Assembly: GCF_013184745.1 (NCBI RefSeq)
Contig: NZ_JAATVU010000059.1
Coordinates: 1 to 35,678 of the forward strand
Direction of reading: 5' to 3'
Length of the DNA stretch: 35,678 bases
DNA from: Mangrovicoccus sp. HB161399
Lineage (GTDB): Bacteria > Pseudomonadota > Alphaproteobacteria > Rhodobacterales > Rhodobacteraceae
Part shown: positions 1-9,813 of the stretch, piece by piece
Position numbering within the stretch: the first letter of the stretch is position 1
Layout: every line of letters begins with the position of its first letter
The notes under the pieces: generated by a model
Database searches by the model: none
The model's input: only the letters and a program-made list of their open reading frames with translations
Told to the model about the DNA's origin: nothing
Position numbers and translations under genes: made by a program

Positions 1-74
1 CCCTCTCTCAGCCCCTCGAGCCGATGTCCCTTGACCTCGCCGCCTGAACGGAGCCTATTTCACGTGCCCGGAGC

Positions 75-416
75 ATGTCGCTCGGCAATTTCCACCACAT
101 TCGCGACACGACCCGGACCACTCGCTGGGGTCAGTTCACGCTAGCCAATTTGACCAAGGGTTATTATGCATTCCATGGCGAAACTCGGAAAATGTATCGC
201 CATGAGGCCATTGAATACTGCCTGCTTCAGGCAGGCTGCCCAATGACCTTTTCAGAAATTGCGGCGAAATTTGAAACCGAAGAGCACTACCCCAGGGAGA
301 AGGGCCGCCGAGCGCCGCAAGAGTGGCAAGTTAAGCTGCGGGTGAAGAATTACCCGAAACTGTTTTCTGTAGTGGATGGCAAGGTCTTCCCTGTGGAGCG
401 CTTCACCGCTGCTTGA
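75..416 (+). CDS. Small winged-helix-like hypothetical protein
   Basis: A 113-residue frame in the least GC-rich part of the window. The second half, from Met40 on, has the look of a compact winged-helix fold. It has a helix with AIEYCLLQAG, then PMTFSEIAAKF (a typical 'start-of-recognition helix' pattern), a basic helix, and a beta-wing ending KLFSVVDGKVFPV. This resembles HARE-HTH-type helix-turn-helix domains, but I cannot confirm the family. The internal ATG at 192 would give a tight 74-residue domain protein; the first 39 residues look less conserved. Base composition differs from the downstream core genes, so it may be the end of an acquired block lying to the left. Function is unknown; DNA binding is an inference from the fold pattern only. 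Confidence 0.5.
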   Translation: MSLGNFHHIRDTTRTTRWGQFTLANLTKGYYAFHGETRKMYRHEAIEYCLLQAGCPMTFSEIAAKFETEEHYPREKGRRAPQEWQVKLRVKNYPKLFSVVDGKVFPVERFTAA

Positions 417-452
417 AGCCGAAGCGCTCCGCCAGGCAAAACTCCGGAAGGC

Positions 453-1130
453 TCAGAACTTGCGGGCCGCCTGCCAGCCGCGCGGATCGTCGAGGAATTC
501 CTTCACGCCCGCCAGCGTTTCCGTGCTGAAGGCGCCGGAGGCTTCGGCCTCGGCGAAGACGTCCCACCAGGTGCAGAGCGCGGTGAGCTTCACGCCGTGG
601 TCCCCCAGCGTCTTGCCGATTTCCGGGAAGATGCCGTAGGAGAAGATCACGCAGGTATGCGCGCAGGACGCGCCGGTGTCGCGGATCGCGTCGACGAAGC
701 TCAGCTTCGAGCCGCCGTCGGTGGTCAGATCCTCGACCAGCAGAACCCGCTGCCCCTCGGTCATCGCGCCCTCGATCCTGGCGTTGCGGCCGTAGCCCTT
801 CGGCTTCTTGCGCACATAGGTCATGGGCAGGGCCAGGCGCTCGGCAATGAAGGCGGCAAAGGGGATGCCCGCGGTCTCGCCGCCCGCGACGTTGTCGAAC
901 GCTTCGAAGCCGGCTTCGCGCATGGTCTTGCAGGCGAGGAAATCCATCAGCGTCGCGCGGATCCGCGGGTAGCTGATCAGCTTGCGGCAGTCGATATAGG
1001 TCGGCGAGGGCAGGCCGGATGCCAGCGTGAACGGCTCTTCGGGGCGGAAGTCGACCGCGCCGATCTCCAGCAGCGCGCGCGCCGTCAGGCGGGCCATCTC
1101 TTCGTTCGAGGGGAAGGAGGTGGGGATCAT
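453..1130 (-). CDS. pyrE: Orotate phosphoribosyltransferase
   Basis: Converts orotate plus PRPP to orotidine 5'-phosphate in the cytoplasm, the fifth step of UMP synthesis. The 225-residue protein carries the PRPP-binding loop [13 protein letters not shown] at residues 129-141 (acidic pair followed by TT-D-G-G), the substrate segment [17 protein letters not shown] near residues 35-50, and a lysine-rich loop VRKKPKGYG at 106-114 that closes over PRPP in this family. Length fits the bacterial enzyme. A later start at Met12 is possible, but the upstream GGAG near the first ATG supports the longer form. It is the last gene of a minus-strand set with pyrC, from which it is separated by the RTX gene and a terminator, so it probably has its own promoter. 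Confidence 0.95.
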   Translation of the reverse strand: MIPTSFPSNEEMARLTARALLEIGAVDFRPEEPFTLASGLPSPTYIDCRKLISYPRIRATLMDFLACKTMREAGFEAFDNVAGGETAGIPFAAFIAERLALPMTYVRKKPKGYGRNARIEGAMTEGQRVLLVEDLTTDGGSKLSFVDAIRDTGASCAHTCVIFSYGIFPEIGKTLGDHGVKLTALCTWWDVFAEAEASGAFSTETLAGVKEFLDDPRGWQAARKF

Positions 1131-1187
1131 GGGGCGGGCTCCGTCGCTGAAAACTCGGGCTGCTCTAGACCATTCCGACGCTGCGGG

Positions 1188-1219
1188 AAAGCCCCGCCCG
1201 GATGGCGGCCGGGCAGGGC
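1188..1219 (-). terminator. Intrinsic terminator after the RTX gene
   Basis: Read on the minus strand, an 11-bp stem (one T-G wobble) with a 7-nt loop: arms at 1209-1219 and 1191-1201, followed by TTT at 1190-1188. It begins ten bases beyond the RTX stop codon and would separate that transcript from pyrE. Confidence 0.6.
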
Positions 1220-1228
1220 GGAACGGGC

Positions 1229-2839
1229 TCAGAAGAGGAAGTCGGAGGCTGCCAGATCGGCTTTCCAGACGCCCTCGAGGGTGACGGAATTGCCGCTGCC
1301 GCCGTCGATCACAGCGCCGGTGGCGCCGTCGGCGACATGGTTCGCCATCAGGTCCGCAAAATTCCGGATCGCGCCCACGGCGGAAAAATCCAGACGGTCC
1401 AGGCCATTGCCGAAATCGGTGACGGTGTCGCCGTCGAAGTCGAACTTGAAGACGAAGACGTCGTTGCCTGCGCCGCCGGTCAGCAGGTCGTCGCCCTTCG
1501 CCCCGATCAGCGTGTCATGGCCGCTGCCGCCGTCGAGCGTGTCGAAACCCAGCGAGCCGCGCAGCTTGTCGTTGCCGTTGCCGCCGGTGATCAGGTCGCG
1601 CCCCTTGCCGCCGAACAGCAGGTCATGGCCGTTGCCGCCGTCGATCGTGTCCCAGCCGTCGCGGCCCAGGATGCGGTCGCTGCCGGTCAGGCCGATCAGC
1701 GCGTTATGGTCCGAATTTCCGTAGATCACGTCCGCGGAATCGGTGCCCGTCGCATTCTCGATCGAGATAAGATAGTCGTGGTTGCCCCAGCCGTCGATCG
1801 CATAGCCGCGCGAGTCGACATAGCTGTCGTCGCCATCGCCAAAGGTCGCGTGGCTTTCGAGATCGACCGTCACGCCCGCGGTCCCGCCATAGCGCGCATC
1901 GCGGTCATAGCGCACCGTGTCCGATCCCCAGCGGCCGTCCAGGACGTCCGCGCCGTCCAGCCCGCGCAGGATGTTGTCTTCGCCGTCCCCGTAGATGTAG
2001 TCGTCCTGCATGGAGCCCCGGACCATCTCGATGTTGATCAGGACATCCTCGCCGGAAGACGATCCGGAAACCGGCCGGGCCCAGCCTTCGCGCAGATCGA
2101 CATCGACGCCCATTCCGTATTCGTCGGAAAACTCGCGGTAGCTGACTTGGTCGTAGCCGAGGCCGCCATTGATCGTGTCGCGTCCCTCGCCGCCGACCAG
2201 ATAGTCGTCGCCGCCGCCGCCGAAAATCGAGTCGTCGCCGCCGTCGCCGTATATCTCGTCATCGCCGTTGGCGCCGGACAGCGTCTCGTCGAGCAGCGTC
2301 CCCTCGATCACGTCGTCTCCGGGACCGCCGGTCTGCGTGTTCCAGCCTTCGAGCGGATCGAGACCGGCGCCCATCTCGGCAAACCAGATGGCGGCATAGG
2401 GGGCCCAATCGCCGCTTGCCTCCCGGATCGCCGTGATGCCGGAGGCGAAGTACTGCGCTTCGGCCAGGTTGGCGAAGACCGGCAGTTCGGTGCCGGCCAT
2501 CGCGATCAGGACCTGCCCGTATTCATCGCCGAAGGACAGGATGGTGGACGTGTATCCGTGGCCCCAGTCCATTTCGAAGACATGGAAATCTTCGACGTAG
2601 TCGAACGAATTGAAGTTGCTGCCGTCGAGGTAGAGCCCGGTGACCGGCACGTAATAGCCTTCGATTGCGAAGGTTCCGCTCTGGTCGCTGTCATATTCGT
2701 AGACGAAGTAGGTGTTGCCGGCCTCGATCTCGACCGGATAGGCGTTCGCGTAGCCGTCGAGATCGTAGCTGCCGGCACTCCAATAGGAGATCGGATCCCA
2801 GGATGAAATGTAGGTTCCGGAATAGGAATAACTCGGCAT
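1229..2839 (-). CDS. RTX-repeat calcium-binding exoprotein
   Basis: A 536-residue protein with no N-terminal Sec signal but many glycine/aspartate nonapeptides of the RTX type (GGxGxDxxx), for example [15 protein letters not shown] and [15 protein letters not shown]. These bind calcium and form parallel beta-rolls. The C-terminus after the last repeat block ends in D-F-L-F, a hydrophobic end typical of substrates of type I (ABC) secretion. Residues 1-165 are Tyr/Ser/Gly-rich and unlike any enzyme I recognise, so no catalytic role can be given. Two copies of a longer module are visible between the repeat blocks: V-D-V-D-L...L-I-N-I-E then D-Y-I-Y-G-D, and V-T-V-D-L...L-I-S-I-E then D-V-I-Y-G-N. 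No ABC exporter or membrane-fusion gene lies nearby. The gene is inserted between pyrC and pyrE and has its own terminator. Confidence 0.9.
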   Translation of the reverse strand: MPSYSYSGTYISSWDPISYWSAGSYDLDGYANAYPVEIEAGNTYFVYEYDSDQSGTFAIEGYYVPVTGLYLDGSNFNSFDYVEDFHVFEMDWGHGYTSTILSFGDEYGQVLIAMAGTELPVFANLAEAQYFASGITAIREASGDWAPYAAIWFAEMGAGLDPLEGWNTQTGGPGDDVIEGTLLDETLSGANGDDEIYGDGGDDSIFGGGGDDYLVGGEGRDTINGGLGYDQVSYREFSDEYGMGVDVDLREGWARPVSGSSSGEDVLINIEMVRGSMQDDYIYGDGEDNILRGLDGADVLDGRWGSDTVRYDRDARYGGTAGVTVDLESHATFGDGDDSYVDSRGYAIDGWGNHDYLISIENATGTDSADVIYGNSDHNALIGLTGSDRILGRDGWDTIDGGNGHDLLFGGKGRDLITGGNGNDKLRGSLGFDTLDGGSGHDTLIGAKGDDLLTGGAGNDVFVFKFDFDGDTVTDFGNGLDRLDFSAVGAIRNFADLMANHVADGATGAVIDGGSGNSVTLEGVWKADLAASDFLF

Positions 2840-2890
2840 GCAAAAAGTCCGTTTCTGGGAAGCGCGGCCGGAGCGGCTTGGCGCACATTG

Positions 2891-2914
2891 TTAACCGTTA
2901 TCAACGCAGGTTAA
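2891..2914. promoter_or_regulatory. Inverted repeat upstream of the RTX gene
   Basis: TTAACC and GGTTAA separated by 12 nt, in an AT-rich patch 52-75 bp before the RTX start codon. TTGCAT on the minus strand (2919-2914) could be a -35 box. The TTAACC half-sites are reminiscent of CtrA boxes (TTAA-N7-TTAA), but the spacing is not canonical. An operator role is inference. Confidence 0.35.
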
Positions 2915-2943
2915 TGCAAGGAAGCTTTGTGCCGGGCGGGCCG

Positions 2944-2989
2944 GGGTAAGGTTTACCCGACCCATGCCTGCCCGGCTGCCCGGACAGGC
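2944..2989. terminator. Hairpins downstream of pyrC
   Basis: Two short stems lie between the pyrC stop codon and the RTX leader. One is GGGTAA-GGT-TTACCC (2944-2958). The other is an interrupted stem with GCCTG at 2966-2970 and CAGGC at 2985-2989. Neither has a clear U-run, so a terminator role for pyrC is only plausible. Confidence 0.3.
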
Positions 2990-3005
2990 GGAAATGGCGG
3001 CCGGG

Positions 3006-4046
3006 TCAGGCCTCGACGTGCCAGTAGAGCGGGAAGCCCGGATCGAAGACGGTGACAGGGCCGTTTTCGGTCTCGATCGCCGCCGGGTAGGAAACCGGCG
3101 CGCCCTTCTTCAGGGTGATCGTGTCCTCGTTCGGCGGCAGGCGGTAGAATTTCGGCCCGTTCACCGAGGCGAAGCCTTCCAGCTTGTCCAGCGCGCCGGC
3201 ATTCTCGAAGACCTGCGCCAGGCAGGACATTGTGTTGGTCGAGGAGAACACGCCCGCGCAGCCGCAGGCGCTTTCCTTGTCCTTGGTCAGGTGCGGCGCG
3301 GAATCCGTGCCCAGGAAGAAGCGCGGGTCGCCGCTGGTCGCCGCCGCGATCAGCGCGTCGCGATGGGTCGCGCGCTTGGCCACCGGCAGGCAGTAGTAAT
3401 GCGGCTTGATCCCGCCCACGAGGATGTGGTTCCGGTCGATGATCAGGTGGTGCGTGGTGATCGTCGCGCCCAGGTTGCCCTGCGATTCCGAGACGTACTG
3501 CACCGCGTCCGAGGTGGTTATGTGCTCCATCACGACGCGCAGCTCGGGAATGTCGCGGCGCAGCGGGTCGAGCACCGTGTCGATGAACACCGCCTCGCGG
3601 TCGAAGATGTCGATGGCGGGATCGGTGACTTCGCCGTGGCAGCACAGCGGAATGCCGACCTGCGCCATGGTCTCCAGCACGCGGCGCACCTTCGACAGGT
3701 CGCGCACGCCGGAGGCGGAATTGGTCGTCGCGCCCGCCGGATACAGCTTCACCGCAGTGATCAGGCCGATCTCGGCGGCGGCGCGGATGTCGCGCGGCTC
3801 GGTGGTCTCGGTCAGGTACAGCGTCATCAGCGGCTGGAACTTCGAGCCGTCGGGCTTCGCCGCGAGGATGCGGTCGCGGTACTCCGCGGCATCGGCCGGG
3901 GTCACCACCGGCGGCACGAGGTTCGGCATGATGATCGCGCGCCCGAAATGGCGCGTGGTCTCGGGCAGGACGGCTTTGAGCATGGCGCCATCGCGCAGAT
4001 GCAGGTGCCAGTCGTCGGGGCGGCGGAGCGTGAGCGTGTCGGTCAT
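3006..4046 (-). CDS. pyrC: Dihydroorotase
   Basis: Cyclises N-carbamoyl-aspartate to dihydroorotate, the third step of pyrimidine synthesis, in the cytoplasm. The metal-site residues of the E. coli-type (class II) enzyme are visible: [10 protein letters not shown] (His14, His16), the lysine expected to be carboxylated in [11 protein letters not shown] (Lys100), CCHGEV (His137), EHITTSD (His175) and the catalytic aspartate in GTDSAPH (Asp248). I start at the Met of MTDTLTL. The frame is open for 16 residues further upstream, but those look non-coding, and 346 residues matches the family. It diverges from ureD. The RTX gene separates it from pyrE. Confidence 0.95.
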   Translation of the reverse strand: MTDTLTLRRPDDWHLHLRDGAMLKAVLPETTRHFGRAIIMPNLVPPVVTPADAAEYRDRILAAKPDGSKFQPLMTLYLTETTEPRDIRAAAEIGLITAVKLYPAGATTNSASGVRDLSKVRRVLETMAQVGIPLCCHGEVTDPAIDIFDREAVFIDTVLDPLRRDIPELRVVMEHITTSDAVQYVSESQGNLGATITTHHLIIDRNHILVGGIKPHYYCLPVAKRATHRDALIAAATSGDPRFFLGTDSAPHLTKDKESACGCAGVFSSTNTMSCLAQVFENAGALDKLEGFASVNGPKFYRLPPNEDTITLKKGAPVSYPAAIETENGPVTVFDPGFPLYWHVEA

Positions 4047-4142
4047 GGCGTTGCTCTTAGCCCCGCGCGCGGGCCGAGGGAAGGGGCTGCACATTAAACG
4101 GGCGCGATGCCGGGGCCGGGCCTGCGGCGAGATGCGCGACTG

Positions 4143-4170
4143 TTGCCTGCGCCGCCCCAGCCGCTAGTGT
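4143..4170 (+). promoter_or_regulatory. Candidate sigma-70 promoter for ureD
   Basis: TTGCCT (4143-4148), 16 nt, TAGTGT (4165-4170). The predicted start falls about 18 nt before the ureD ATG, leaving room for the GAAGGA ribosome site at about 4182. Confidence 0.4.
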
Positions 4171-4194
4171 GGCCCCGAACCGCGAAGGACGCCC

Positions 4195-5037
4195 ATGCTA
4201 GACCAGACCGCCCCCGCCACGACCCTGCCGCCGCGCCAGCGCGTGGATGCGCGCGCCGCCGTGAGTTTCGCGCTGAAATCCGGGCGCACCTCGCTGGAGC
4301 GGCTGTCCCAGCGGGGCTCCGCCAAGGCGATGATGCCGAAAGTCCACCGTCCCGAGCCGGAAATCGTGTTCCTCAACACCGCGGGCGGGCTGACCGGCGG
4401 AGACCGGATCGCTTTCGAGCTGGCCCTCGCGCCGGGCGCCCGCGCCGTGGCGACGACCCAGACCGCCGAACGCGCCTATGCCAGCCTGTCCGAGACCGGC
4501 CCGGCGGAGATGGAGGTGCGGCTGCGGGCCGGGGCGGGGGCGCGTCTGGACTGGCTGCCGCAGGAGACGATCCTGTTCGAGCGCTCGGCGCTGCACCGCC
4601 GCACCGAGATCGACCTGGAAGGCGATGCCGAATGCCTGTGGTGCGAATCCGTCGTGCTGGGCCGCGAGGCGATGGGCGAGACGCTGCAGCAGCTCGACTT
4701 CCTCGACACCCGCATGATCCGCCGCGACGGCGTGCCGGTCATGGCCGAACCGCTGCGGCTGGCGACGGACACGCTCGTGCGCCGCGGCGCGCCCTCGGGC
4801 CTGGGCGGGGCGCGGGCGCTGGCCACCATCGCGCTGATCGCGTCGTCCGCGCCGGACCTCGTGTCGCGCGTGCTGCCGCTCTGCGACAGCCCCGGCATCC
4901 GGGCCTCGGCCTCCGGCTGGGACGGCAAGCTGGTGGTCCGCGCGCTGGCCGAGAAGCCATTCGACCTGCGCCGCTGGATGGCGCGGGTCCTCGACGAATT
5001 GCGGGGACAGCCCTTGCCCCGCGTCTGGACGATCTGA
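4195..5037 (+). CDS. ureD: Urease accessory protein UreD
   Basis: Scaffold that binds the urease apoprotein and UreF/UreG during nickel insertion. The 280-residue sequence has the family landmarks: [18 protein letters not shown] near the N-terminus, [16 protein letters not shown] around residues 56-71 (the most conserved UreD block), TTQTAERAY, and [12 protein letters not shown] in the middle. The start is the ATG at 4195, with GAAGGA about 8 nt upstream. ureA follows after 16 nt, so the two are surely co-transcribed. Nothing is unusual in length or composition. Confidence 0.95.
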   Translation: MLDQTAPATTLPPRQRVDARAAVSFALKSGRTSLERLSQRGSAKAMMPKVHRPEPEIVFLNTAGGLTGGDRIAFELALAPGARAVATTQTAERAYASLSETGPAEMEVRLRAGAGARLDWLPQETILFERSALHRRTEIDLEGDAECLWCESVVLGREAMGETLQQLDFLDTRMIRRDGVPVMAEPLRLATDTLVRRGAPSGLGGARALATIALIASSAPDLVSRVLPLCDSPGIRASASGWDGKLVVRALAEKPFDLRRWMARVLDELRGQPLPRVWTI

Positions 5038-5053
5038 AGAAGGACGGAGCCAC

Positions 5054-5356
5054 ATGAACCTGACCCCCCGCGAAAAGGACAAGCTGCTGGTCAGCCTCGC
5101 CGCGATGGTCGCCCGCAACCGGCTGGAGCGCGGGGTGAAGCTGAACCACCCCGAGGCCATCGCGCTGATCACCGATTTCGTGGTCGAGGGCGCCCGCGAC
5201 GGCCGCTCGGTGGCGGAACTGATGGAGGCGGGCGCGCATGTCGTCACCGCCGAGCAGTGCATGGAGGGCATCCCCGAGATGATCCATGACGTCCAGGTGG
5301 AGGCCACTTTCCCGGACGGCACCAAGCTCGTCACCGTGCATCACCCGATCCGCTGA
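5054..5356 (+). CDS. ureA: Urease gamma subunit
   Basis: Smallest structural subunit of urease (urea to ammonia and carbamate). The 100 residues contain the standard blocks: [19 protein letters not shown] at the start, [18 protein letters not shown] at about residues 33-50, and the C-terminal LVTVHHPI. An AAGGACGGAG ribosome site precedes the ATG. The next structural subunit gene, ureB, lies 289 nt downstream instead of immediately after. Confidence 0.97.
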   Translation: MNLTPREKDKLLVSLAAMVARNRLERGVKLNHPEAIALITDFVVEGARDGRSVAELMEAGAHVVTAEQCMEGIPEMIHDVQVEATFPDGTKLVTVHHPIR

Positions 5357-5645
5357 GACGGGGGCTCGCGACCAAGTACCGCTGCAGAATTGGCACGATC
5401 CATGCGCTTTCGGCTATTCTTTGGGCAGTCGGGCGTTTAGTCTGGGCTTGCGGGCCGCTGCACTGGAAGCAGTCACCGGTTCTGGGAAGGTAATATGGAC
5501 AGGGCGGCCATCCGGCCCGGCCTGTCCCGCAGGAAACGGCCCCGCGCAGCGGTGCAGGGACCGGGTCCTCCGAGAGTTGCGCCGGCGGCGCAGGGGACAA
5601 TGGACCGGCCCGCGGGCCGGACCGGCAGAGAACGGAGAGCTCCGC
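5357..5645 (+). other. Non-coding gap between ureA and ureB
   Basis: No convincing gene in either strand. It holds the sigma-54-like site and, at 5605-5620, a perfect 16-bp GC palindrome (CCGGCCCG/CGGGCCGG) just before the ureB ribosome site. The palindrome could fold in the mRNA leader. An ATG at 5495 with GGAAGG upstream opens a frame that is Arg/Pro-rich and runs into ureB out of phase. Confidence 0.5.
5390..5405 (+). promoter_or_regulatory. Sigma-54-like promoter in the ureA-ureB gap
   Basis: TTGGCACG followed, with exact GG-N10-GC spacing, by ATGC. This matches the RpoN -24/-12 consensus (YTGGCACG-N4-TTGC) at all positions but one in the -12 box. It lies 34 nt after the ureA stop codon and could drive ureB and the following gene under nitrogen control. 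An alternative reading is a sigma-70 site, TTGGCA-N19-TATTCT (5390-5420), with a long spacer. Confidence 0.45.
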
Positions 5646-5954
5646 ATGATTCCTGGAGAAGTGATGACCGCCGCAGGCGACATCACCCTGAACGAGGGCG
5701 CCGAGGTGACCGAGCTGGAGGTGGCCAATGCAGGCGACCGCCCGGTCCAGGTCGGCAGCCACTACCATTTCGCCGAGACCAATGCCGCGCTGCAATTCGA
5801 CCGCGCCGCGGCGCGCGGCAAGCGGCTGGACATCGCGGCCGGAACCGCCGTGCGCTTCGAGCCCGGGCAGAGCCGCACCGTGACGCTGGTGCCGCTGTCC
5901 GGCGCGCGCAAGGTCTACGGCTTCAACCAGGCCGTGATGGGGGCGCTCGACTGA
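5646..5954 (+). CDS. ureB: Urease beta subunit
   Basis: Structural subunit that packs against UreC. The 102 residues start [18 protein letters not shown], the invariant opening of UreB. They continue through [19 protein letters not shown] and [16 protein letters not shown], ending in the usual [10 protein letters not shown] block. The ATG at 5646 is preceded by CGGAGAG. The stop codon shares bases with a following ATG at 5954, suggesting coupling to the Ala/Pro/Lys-rich gene whose preferred start is at 6008. Confidence 0.97.
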   Translation: MIPGEVMTAAGDITLNEGAEVTELEVANAGDRPVQVGSHYHFAETNAALQFDRAAARGKRLDIAAGTAVRFEPGQSRTVTLVPLSGARKVYGFNQAVMGALD

Positions 5955-6007
5955 TGTTCTTGAATATGTGCTCTGGCAAAACGACGAACTTTGGAGTCTG
6001 GGGAGAC

Positions 6008-6709
6008 ATGCAGAAACAATTCGTTACCCCTATGGACATGTGGCGCAACGGCATGGAGCTGTGGCTCCGCTCCGCCGAGGCCCAGATGGACATCACCATG
6101 AAGATGATGAGCGCCTGCAGCGCCTGGGATGTCGGCCTGACGGCCGCGCGCCAGCTGAAGGACGAGGCCGCCAAGCCCGCGCCGAAGGCGAAGGCCGCGG
6201 CACCGAAGCCCGCCCCGGCGCCGGCCGCGCCCAAGGCCGAGAAGCCGGTGCTGAAGGCGGTGCCGAGCGCGCCGAAGCCTGCCGCCACGGGCACCCCGGT
6301 GGCCGAGGCGCCGAAGAAGCCCGCCGCCGCCAAGCCCGCGCCGAAACCGGAGGCGGCCAAGCCCGCTCCGGCCGCCGCGAAGCCCGCTGCCGCCGCGGCG
6401 CCGGCTCCTGCGCCCGAGCCGAAGCCGGCCCCCGCAGCCGCGCCGAATCCGGCCGAAGCCAAGGCGGAGCCGGCACCGGCGCCCAAGGCGGAGGCCGCCC
6501 CCGCGGCGAAGCCCGCCGCGGCCAAGAAGGCGCCGGCCGCGCGCAGCACCAAGGCGGCCTCGGCCACCGGCACAGCCTCGGCCTCGAAGCCCGCGACTCG
6601 CCGCCGGACTCCGGCCAAGCCGGCTGCCGCCGAAGGTGCGGCCAAGCCTGCCGCGCCGCGCCGCCGCCGGAGCACTCCGGCCGCGCCGAAGACCGAAGAA
6701 CCGAAATGA
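6008..6709 (+). CDS. Ala/Pro/Lys-rich protein with short N-terminal helical module
   Basis: A 233-residue protein of unknown function encoded directly behind ureB. I choose the ATG at 6008 because GGGGAG lies just upstream; an in-frame ATG at 5954 overlaps the ureB stop. Residues 11-45 form one amphipathic helix-like module with W19, L20 and AEAQMDITMKMM (residues 23-34). The remaining 190 residues are low-complexity Ala/Pro/Lys, turning Arg-rich near the end (RRRTPAKP, PRRRRSTP), like histone-H1-type bacterial tails. The module recurs in the next gene (6875-7213). The low-complexity tail could bind nucleic acid or other polyanions, but that is inference. A terminator follows directly, so it ends the ureB transcript. 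Confidence 0.75.
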   Translation: MQKQFVTPMDMWRNGMELWLRSAEAQMDITMKMMSACSAWDVGLTAARQLKDEAAKPAPKAKAAAPKPAPAPAAPKAEKPVLKAVPSAPKPAATGTPVAEAPKKPAAAKPAPKPEAAKPAPAAAKPAAAAAPAPAPEPKPAPAAAPNPAEAKAEPAPAPKAEAAPAAKPAAAKKAPAARSTKAASATGTASASKPATRRRTPAKPAAAEGAAKPAAPRRRRSTPAAPKTEEPK

Positions 6710-6734
6710 CCTGAAAATCCGTCGGATTTTCAGG
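6710..6734 (+). terminator. Perfect hairpin directly after the Ala/Pro/Lys-rich gene
   Basis: Arms at 6710-6720 and 6724-6734: a perfect 11-bp stem with a 3-nt loop that starts at the first base after the stop codon. No U-run follows it. It may protect the mRNA 3' end or act with the terminator that follows. Confidence 0.6.
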
Positions 6735-6743
6735 AGTTTCCGC

Positions 6744-6773
6744 AAAGGCGTGTCATTCTTGGCACGCCTTTTT
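6744..6773 (+). terminator. Intrinsic terminator of the ureB transcript
   Basis: AAAGGCGTG (6744-6752) pairs with CACGCCTTT (6763-6771) around a 10-nt loop, ending in TTTTT (6769-6773). A classic rho-independent terminator. Confidence 0.8.
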
Positions 6774-6874
6774 CGCTGCCCGGCCCTTGCGACAATTGGG
6801 GATGGCGGAAAACGTCAATGCTTTTGCCATAGTATGGCGATGCACGGTCCCCTTCCGGACCGGAAGGAGTAGCG

Positions 6875-7213
6875 ATGTCCAAGTCCCAGGCCGAGTCCGT
6901 CCCCTCCATTCCCCATGATGTCCTGAAGCTGGGTTTCGACCTGATGTGGCTCGGGGCCGAGTCCCAGGCCGTCATCGCCATGCGCCTCATGGGGCTCGGC
7001 GGGCTGTGGCACATCGATGCCGACGAGCCGGGGCTGATGGTGCTGGAAAAGCATCTGGGCTTTGCCGAGGCGACCGGCGCGGCGCTGGCCGCTGCCAGCC
7101 TGGGCGCGCGCTTCGACCAGGTGCTTTCGGCGGCGGTGGAGCCGCTTCGCAACCGCACCGCCGCCAATGCCCGCCGCCTCAGCCAGGCCGGGCTGCGCTT
7201 CGCGGCGATCTGA
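6875..7213 (+). CDS. Small helical protein sharing the module of the 6008 gene
   Basis: 112 residues, unknown function, with a strong ribosome site (GGAAGGAG) 7 nt before the ATG. It looks all-helical. The segment W25-L26-G-A-E-S-Q-A-V-I-A-M-R-L-M (residues 25-39) matches the N-terminal module of the protein at 6008 in the pattern A-E-[AS]-Q-x2-I-x-M-[KR]-[LM]-M. This suggests the two are related partners. Residues 70-112 form a second helical, Ala/Arg-rich stretch. It resembles granule- or membrane-surface helices in a general way (phasin-like), but no family can be assigned. It is transcribed separately from ureB because a terminator lies upstream, and it converges with the lipoprotein gene. 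Confidence 0.75.
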   Translation: MSKSQAESVPSIPHDVLKLGFDLMWLGAESQAVIAMRLMGLGGLWHIDADEPGLMVLEKHLGFAEATGAALAAASLGARFDQVLSAAVEPLRNRTAANARRLSQAGLRFAAI

Positions 7214-7234
7214 GCGCCCGCCGGGCGGCCGGGG

Positions 7235-7792
7235 TCAGAGACCCAGGCCAGCCTTGACGCAGGCGCGTCCGGCGGCATTGTTCGGCGCGCCGAAGGCCCC
7301 CCACATGTTGCGGCCCGACCAGATGGCCAGCTTCGTTCCGTTCTGCGTCACCGCTTCGCCGCGCAGGGTGCCGGGGGTCGAGGTGCGGAACTGGAAATCG
7401 GCCTTCTGACCGTTCGAGCAGTTCAGCACGACCCGCGTCACGCTGCGGTTCATCAGCGGCAGGAAATTGCCGTCGCAGGTGATGCCCGACGGGCCTTCGG
7501 CATGGATGCTGCCGCCCTCCGACTGGTAGCTGCGCCCGATCAGCGCCGGGCCCTTGTCGCCGAAACAGGCCACGACCGGGGCGCAGCCGCCCGCGCGCGC
7601 GGGATCGGCATTGCACAGCGCGGCCGCGCGGCGCTGGACCTCGGCCGTGACCGCATCGCCGCTTTCGGCGGGGGCGGCGGCAGGGGCGGAAGACGATGAG
7701 GCGGCGGGGGAACTGCTCTGCGGATCGCAGGCGGCCAGGACGCCGAATGCGGCCAGCGCGAGAGCGGGGACGAGGGCAGGGCGTGAGGACAT
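7235..7792 (-). CDS. Putative lipoprotein, opposite strand inside the urease cluster
   Basis: 185 residues with a clear lipoprotein signal: [19 protein letters not shown] then lipobox L-A-A-C, with the lipid-modified cysteine at position 22. A Ser/Ala/Pro-rich linker (about residues 24-50) follows, then a globular domain with several cysteines ([23 protein letters not shown]) likely to be disulfide-bonded. It should sit on the periplasmic face of a membrane. No family recognised. The longer upstream frame (to 8065) lacks coding character; the Met at 7792 followed by the signal peptide is the natural start. It points against all urease genes, lying between the 6875 gene and ureC, so it forces ureC to have its own promoter. 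Confidence 0.8.
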   Translation of the reverse strand: MSSRPALVPALALAAFGVLAACDPQSSSPAASSSSAPAAAPAESGDAVTAEVQRRAAALCNADPARAGGCAPVVACFGDKGPALIGRSYQSEGGSIHAEGPSGITCDGNFLPLMNRSVTRVVLNCSNGQKADFQFRTSTPGTLRGEAVTQNGTKLAIWSGRNMWGAFGAPNNAAGRACVKAGLGL

Positions 7793-8048
7793 GACGAGGC
7801 TCCGGTCTGTCGGTCTGGCCCAGAGACTAGACGCGGGCGGGGGCTCCGGCAACGGGCCAAGGCCGCGCATCTGCCTGATTTCCATGCGCCCTTTGGCGCG
7901 GTGCGGGGCGGGCGCCGCGCCCGGCCATCTGCACAGTTTGCGGGCATCCCCCGGGGGCTGCATCCTGCCGCAACGCTGCCCCCTTGCGGACCGGCCTGCC
8001 TTTCGTGTCATGTGGGCGCGACCAAGACCCGAGACGAGGGAGCCCTCC
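7793..8048 (+). promoter_or_regulatory. Divergent intergenic region, lipoprotein gene / ureC
   Basis: 256 nt between two divergent starts, and it must hold promoters for both. It is GC-rich with no convincing -35/-10 pair; TTGCGG at about 7984 is the best -35 candidate for ureC. A GAGGGAG ribosome site precedes the ureC ATG. Confidence 0.35.
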
Positions 8049-9758
<1,710 letters not shown>

Positions 9759-9784
9759 CCGCCAGCGGCAGGACGGGAAATCCG

Positions 9785-9813
9785 GGCGCAGCGGTCTCTC
9801 CGCTGCGCCTTTT
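9785..9813 (+). terminator. Intrinsic terminator of ureC
   Basis: GGCGCAGCGG (9785-9794), loop TCTCT, CCGCTGCGCC (9800-9809), then TTTT. A perfect 10-bp stem; the stem begins 26 nt past the ureC stop codon. Confidence 0.88.

Noticed and set aside
3-47. Possible C-terminal end of an upstream gene (frame ending at the TGA at 45-47)
   Set aside because: Only 14 codons are visible; nothing supports it as a real gene end.
5495-5645. ORF with GGAAGG ribosome site in the ureA-ureB gap
   Set aside because: Arg/Pro-rich composition, no domain, and continues out of phase through ureB.
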